64,000 nucleotides of DNA from Gemmataceae bacterium (GTDB taxonomy: Bacteria; Planctomycetota; Planctomycetia; Gemmatales; Gemmataceae), in NCBI GenBank assembly GCA_009691845.1, contig SIAJ01000016.1, positions 20,345 to 84,344 of the forward strand. The letters run 5' to 3'. Position numbers and translations under genes: made by a program. Positions 60,582 through 64,000 of this stretch are shown in pieces. The notes under the pieces were generated by a model. It had not been told where the DNA came from, ran no database searches, and saw nothing but the letters and a program-made list of their open reading frames with translations. Each line of letters starts with the position of its first letter. Position 1 is the stretch's first letter.

Positions 60582-60630
60582 AGGACAGGCCTCCCGGCCT
60601 GTCCTGGTGAAGACAGGCCGAGAGGCCTGT
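60582..60630. terminator. Double hairpin between convergent genes
   Basis: Two perfect stems: AGGACAGGCC-TCCC-GGCCTGTCCT (60582-60605) and ACAGGCC-GAGA-GGCCTGT (60613-60630). The first starts 5 bases past the stop of DUF1501 protein 6 and the second ends 9 bases from the stop of the leftward gene, so they could serve both. T runs are absent, so a repeat family is an alternative. Confidence 0.55.
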
Positions 60631-60639
60631 CCTGCTTGT

Positions 60640-61617
60640 TCACTTCCGCTTCATCACAATCACCCAGTTCGGTGAATCCAAGCTCAAAGGTCGCGGTTCA
60701 CCCGGAGCGGCAAAACAAAGGGTGAGCGTATCGCCTTCGATTTTGAAAATGCCCGGCTCCACTCGTTCCTGCTCGTCGATGAAGTCGATGGAGGACAGGG
60801 TCTTCGGTGCGGGGACAGAGTTTAGCACGACGCGAACGGTTCTTGAGTTGTCCGGGCCGGTTCGGAGGTCGGCCATGAGTTTGCCCCTGAGGGTTGGGCC
60901 AAAGTCGCCGTCCTTGGCGTTGCGGAACGTCAGGCTCGCTTTTCGCTCCTTCAACACCTCCTCCGAAGTTTTGCGGCCCTTCACGTGGATTTCCGCGATC
61001 CGCCAGTCGGCCTGAAGCTTCTCGACCTCGGTAATTTCATTGGAGACGGGCACAGCCGGGATTTCGCCGATTTTCGGCTTCGGGGCTTCGGTCGGATCGT
61101 TCGACGCAATCACGGGTTTGAAGTTCTCGCCTCGCCAGCAGTCCTGGGTTTTGCGAACTATGCCGTCGAAGTGGGCGATCTCTTCCTTGAGACGCATCGC
61201 CGTTATGTGTTGGTTATCGAACGATTTGTACAGATGAACACGCTTGTCGCGTGGGTCAAACGAAAAATGGGCGGGGCCAACAATCTCGTTCGCTTCGAGT
61301 AACTTCTTCCAGGCTTGTGGCGGCACACGGTCCAGATCTTCGACGGGTGCGAACTTGCTTTCAAGCCAAACTCTGCGTCCATCGGTGGAAAGCGACAGCA
61401 TGACGTAGACGGGCCAAAGATCGCGTTCAACGGAGATCTGGTAAACGTCCGGCGAGAGTGCCTTGGGTTCATAGCCAAGTTCGCGAAGAAACCTGCCCAG
61501 CGTCTCTGTACCAGCTGAGGCCGGTGGCAACGGACGAATGAACGGATCCGGTTGGGCTTGAATTCCGGAGGCAACCGCGAGTGCGAAAGCGAAGCACAAA
61601 ATGAATCGACTCTGCAT
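60640..61617 (-). CDS. Secreted protein with C-terminal TIGR03067-type domain
   Basis: 325 residues from the ATG at 61617 (GGAGG 8 bases upstream). A signal peptide (MQSRFILCFAFALAVASGIQ) precedes an N-terminal domain of about 120 residues (GTETLGRFLRELGYEPKALS and YQISVERDLWPVYVMLSLST) with the shape of a YbjN/type III chaperone-like fold. The C-terminal half matches the planctomycete domain TIGR03067, recognised by LQADWRIAEIHVKGRKTSEE, then PGIFKIEGDTLTLCFAAPGE and a short VIVMKRK end. TIGR03067 modules are frequent in Gemmata-type genomes; their function is unknown. The protein should be exported. Confidence 0.78.
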   Translation of the reverse strand: MQSRFILCFAFALAVASGIQAQPDPFIRPLPPASAGTETLGRFLRELGYEPKALSPDVYQISVERDLWPVYVMLSLSTDGRRVWLESKFAPVEDLDRVPPQAWKKLLEANEIVGPAHFSFDPRDKRVHLYKSFDNQHITAMRLKEEIAHFDGIVRKTQDCWRGENFKPVIASNDPTEAPKPKIGEIPAVPVSNEITEVEKLQADWRIAEIHVKGRKTSEEVLKERKASLTFRNAKDGDFGPTLRGKLMADLRTGPDNSRTVRVVLNSVPAPKTLSSIDFIDEQERVEPGIFKIEGDTLTLCFAAPGEPRPLSLDSPNWVIVMKRK

Positions 61618-61816
61618 GATCGGAACCTCCGCGCGGGGCATCGTGCCCAAATAGCGGTCCGGACCATACCAAGGTCTGTTTTTTTCGCAAGTCCGACTAT
61701 TCCCCGCGTCTCTCCCACATCAACCGTGTATTATGCGAACCCTCCGCTTGCAATACTATAGCCTGGCGCGTTAAGTTACACGGAGTGGGTTGGTCACATC
61801 ACCGAGGTCCCTGCTC

Positions 61817-63145
61817 ATGTTCGCATACCGTCTTGTCGGATTGTTCCTGATTGCCGGGTTCCTGGCAGTCGCGGCTGTCTCAGCCCAGCCCGCGCTTCCC
61901 AAGGGCGTCAAAGTCCAACCGGCCGTCAAGCCAAATGTCCCTGCTGTGCCAAACGTACCGAAAGGTGGCGTCCCGGACGGCAAGAACCTCGGAATTCCAG
62001 CAGTGCCCCCGGGCGTGAATCCTGGGATACCCGTGCTTCCAGGGACGCCTGGGCTGCCTGTTTCACCCCAACCCAAACTGGACAACATTAAGTGGCCAAC
62101 GGAGCTTAACGGAAAAACACTCGAGATCATCGTCAGGGAAATGCGAACGCATTCGGACCCGGCGGTTCGCGAAGCGGCAGTGCGAACGCTTCCCGCATTC
62201 GGCCCCAAGTCTCGGGAACTTGGAGGCAACGACCTGATTGACGCGATGACGAAGGAACTCGACTGGAACGTGCGCCTGGCGGCTCTCAGTGTCGGCCCGA
62301 CGGTGATATTGGGGTTTGCGAAGGCCCCCGATGAACTGTTGAATAGGGGTCTCGGGACAATTGTGAACTACCTGACACACGAGTATATGCAGATTCGTTT
62401 CGATGTAATCGGAATCGTTGGCTCGATTGGGCCATTTATCCGGATCAACCAGCCTTCCGTTGTGCAAAAGCTGAGCGTCCGGGCCCGCGAGGCCGGTTCG
62501 TGGCAGATGCGTCGGGCTGCGATCGTCGCACTTGGCAATGTCGGGCTTGGCAAGCAAACGGGCGACACTCCAGATCTTCGAGATCCTCCAGATGCTCAGT
62601 CGGTCACCGCCCTCCTGGACATCCTGAGACTCGATCAATGTGCGGCTGTTCGCCGAGAGGCCGTGAACTCGCTCATCTCGCTGGGGCCGGTCGCGCCCGT
62701 TCAACAAAAGACCTGGAAATCCTCACTGGACAATTTGTTCAAGTTGAACATTGAGAAAGATAAGAGCGTGCTACTCTGGGCTCGTGTCTTGATCCTCCGA
62801 AATGGCCCAGATGGCCTTAAGGGGAATGAAGTACATCTCGATGCGATCGCTCAGATGCTTGGAGTGGCAGCACCGGCTAGCAGACTGGAGGCTTGTGCCG
62901 CACTCGCCGTCTTGGGGGAAGATGCCAAATCGAAACTCGGAAATGTAATCGACATCATCAATAACGCCAAGGAAGAGCCCGAAGTCGTGATCGCCGCCAT
63001 CACGGCAGCCGCCTCAATACCTTCGAAATCCGCAGTGGTTGTGCCTATTTTGGTTAACGTGAAAGCCATGCACAAGAACGAGGAGGTCAAGCGGGTCGCA
63101 ACCGAAGCGATCGACTATCTCACGATGGGCAAGAAAAAGAATTGA
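61817..63145 (+). CDS. Exported HEAT-repeat protein with Pro/Gly-rich N-terminus
   Basis: 442 residues from the ATG at 61817 (GAGG 9 bases upstream; an in-frame TTG earlier is less likely). A signal peptide (MFAYRLVGLFLIAGFLAVAA) is followed by a low-complexity stretch rich in Pro, Val, Gly and Asn (about 25-90: KGVKVQPAVKPNVPAVPNVP, GIPVLPGTPGLP), probably a flexible linker. The rest is built of HEAT-like repeats with helix pairs such as DPAVREAAVRTLPAFGPKSR and CAAVRREAVNSLISLGPVAP. No catalytic domain is visible. A binding scaffold outside the cytoplasm is likely. It converges on the MBL-fold gene. Confidence 0.78.
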   Translation: MFAYRLVGLFLIAGFLAVAAVSAQPALPKGVKVQPAVKPNVPAVPNVPKGGVPDGKNLGIPAVPPGVNPGIPVLPGTPGLPVSPQPKLDNIKWPTELNGKTLEIIVREMRTHSDPAVREAAVRTLPAFGPKSRELGGNDLIDAMTKELDWNVRLAALSVGPTVILGFAKAPDELLNRGLGTIVNYLTHEYMQIRFDVIGIVGSIGPFIRINQPSVVQKLSVRAREAGSWQMRRAAIVALGNVGLGKQTGDTPDLRDPPDAQSVTALLDILRLDQCAAVRREAVNSLISLGPVAPVQQKTWKSSLDNLFKLNIEKDKSVLLWARVLILRNGPDGLKGNEVHLDAIAQMLGVAAPASRLEACAALAVLGEDAKSKLGNVIDIINNAKEEPEVVIAAITAAASIPSKSAVVVPILVNVKAMHKNEEVKRVATEAIDYLTMGKKKN

Positions 63146-63164
63146 CGCTTTTCGTCCCCATGCA

Positions 63165-63812
63165 TCACTCAGCATTCATGGGGACAAACGGATTCGTTTC
63201 ACGTTCGTGGCCAACAGTCGTAACCGGCCCATGTCCTGGGTAGACCACGGTTCTCTCGGGCAAAATGTACAGTTTTCCGCGAATTCCCGCCGCAAGGGTC
63301 GAAAAGCTACCGCCTGGAAAATCCGTTCGGCCGACACTGCCGCGGAAGAGCACGTCGCCGCCGAAAACAATCCCTTCGTCACGGACCACGAAAACGACAT
63401 GACCTGGCGAGTGGCCGGGGATTTCCAAAATATCCAGGGTGAGTCCGGCGAATAACAAGGTGTCCCCCTCGCGAACAAGTTGGTCGGCGGGGGGACTGAT
63501 CACGTCGAAGCCGAACGACCGGCTCACGTTGAGCCGGGGGTTGGTCAAGAGTTCCGCATCCCCGGCACCAATAATAAGCGGAGCATCGGGAAAAGCCTGT
63601 TTCATGTCGGCATTTCCCGCGATATGGTCGGCATGGCCGTGAGTGTTCAGGATGGCAACGACAGTCAGTTCCCGTTCACGCAGGAATTCCAGGATCGGTT
63701 CAGGCTCCGTGCCGGGATCGATCACGATGGCCTCGGAACTCCTGGGTTTCCAGACGACGTAGGTGTTCTCCGCGAAAGGCATGGAGACAATAGTTTGAAT
63801 TTCGATCGCCAT
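63165..63812 (-). CDS. MBL-fold metallo-hydrolase (glyoxalase II-like)
   Basis: 215 residues from the ATG at 63812 (GGAG 8 bases upstream). The di-zinc site motif THGHADHIAG (T-H-x-H-x-D-H) and a later GHSPGHVVFV pattern with GGDVLFRGSVGRTDFPGGSF (metal-bridging Asp) and YPGHGPVTTVGHERETNPFV are all present. This is the pattern of small glyoxalase II-like hydrolases (YcbL/GloB type) that hydrolyse thioesters such as S-lactoylglutathione. True glyoxalase II has an additional helical domain, which is missing here. A persulfide dioxygenase is less likely because that enzyme has a different metal set. Confidence 0.88.
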   Translation of the reverse strand: MAIEIQTIVSMPFAENTYVVWKPRSSEAIVIDPGTEPEPILEFLRERELTVVAILNTHGHADHIAGNADMKQAFPDAPLIIGAGDAELLTNPRLNVSRSFGFDVISPPADQLVREGDTLLFAGLTLDILEIPGHSPGHVVFVVRDEGIVFGGDVLFRGSVGRTDFPGGSFSTLAAGIRGKLYILPERTVVYPGHGPVTTVGHERETNPFVPMNAE

Positions 63813-63917
63813 GAATCTGCTCCGGTGGACTTGTAGAGTAAAATATGGCAACCTAGCATGATTGATAGGCGGGTCGAATCGATCCGGACCGAAACTCCAA
63901 CCCTAGAGGGCTCCTCC

Positions 63918-64000
63918 ATGTCGCATTATTTAGAAGACGGGTACCACGGCGACGCGGCAGCTTATGCTCCCGAGAACGCTCGCCTGGCGTTCATCCGCCG
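63918..64000 (+). CDS. Start of a probable BAX-inhibitor-1/YccA-like membrane protein (cut by window edge)
   Basis: Only 27 codons are visible. The ATG at 63918 follows a purine-rich stretch (GAGGG, 8-10 bases upstream). The peptide MSHYLEDGYHGDAAAYAPEN followed by ARLAFIRR resembles the N-terminal cytosolic segment of planctomycete BAX inhibitor-1 proteins, where an A-P-E-x-A-R-x-x-F-I-R motif precedes the first membrane helix. The family forms a seven-helix channel or protease regulator. The assignment rests on these 28 residues alone. Confidence 0.45.
   Translation, partial: MSHYLEDGYHGDAAAYAPENARLAFIR

Overview
The window looks like a chromosomal segment of a planctomycete, most probably a Gemmata-like (Gemmataceae) bacterium. 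The evidence is the set of lineage-typical families: six DUF1501 proteins, a TIGR03067-type domain, a Hanks kinase fused to an extracytoplasmic beta-helix, PQQ-like and WD40 propellers, an N-acyl-D-amino-acid deacylase, a Gfo/Idh/MocA protein with a Tat-like leader, and many secreted proteins of unknown function. The DNA is moderately GC-rich. Genes are loosely packed in short runs that change strand often. No rRNA or tRNA gene and no CRISPR array was seen. All starts, families and repeats were read by eye, without database searches.

Layout. 1-9.1 kb: a truncated TolC-like channel gene, a DUF1573 protein, a BFD-like ferredoxin, an SDR-type threonine dehydrogenase with a zinc-less FmdB-like protein, a receptor-like Ser/Thr kinase and a coiled-coil membrane protein. 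9.2-14.3 kb: a decayed gene, an MFS transporter, then a sulfane-sulfur module (two rhodaneses and a CoA-disulfide reductase/rhodanese fusion) divergent from an ArsR regulator. 14.3-20 kb: two tandem WD40 genes, an internally deleted IS66 element abutting a gene for an extremely acidic protein, a CREST-type membrane protein and YchF. 20-24.5 kb: three DUF1501 genes. 24.5-32.9 kb: repeats and a decayed gene, RNase D, an aspartylglucosaminidase-like hydrolase, an NfeD-like/flotillin pair, a HAD phosphatase and a fourth DUF1501. 32.9-44.9 kb: a fifth DUF1501, an esterase-like protein, HEAT repeats, a MoxR/DUF58 pair, an EF-hand protein, a PQQ-like propeller, a SWIM protein and the D-aminoacylase. 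45-51.8 kb: lipoprotein, redoxin-like, molybdenum-carrier-like, SDR, Nudix and oxidoreductase genes. 51.8-54.9 kb: a REP/RAYT element, a RepA-like ATPase and a lipoyl-less E2-type acyltransferase. 54.9-57.2 kb: part of complex I in the order nuoI-nuoA-nuoB-nuoC. 57.2-64 kb: SGNH hydrolase, family-4 uracil-DNA glycosylase, a decayed Mrr-like fragment, the sixth DUF1501, a TIGR03067-type protein, HEAT repeats, an MBL hydrolase and the beginning of a probable BAX-inhibitor-like gene.

Genes that probably act together are the sulfur module, the NfeD/flotillin pair, the MoxR-DUF58 pair (one base between stop and start), and nuoA-nuoB-nuoC with nuoI ahead of them. The least ordinary features are the RAYT gene bracketed by paired inverted REP sequences, with one REP translated as the protein's own C-terminus; at least four other families of palindromic repeats between genes; and several gene remnants recognisable only when frames are joined (an Mrr-like nuclease tail, two small secreted or membrane proteins, and the IS66 transposase).
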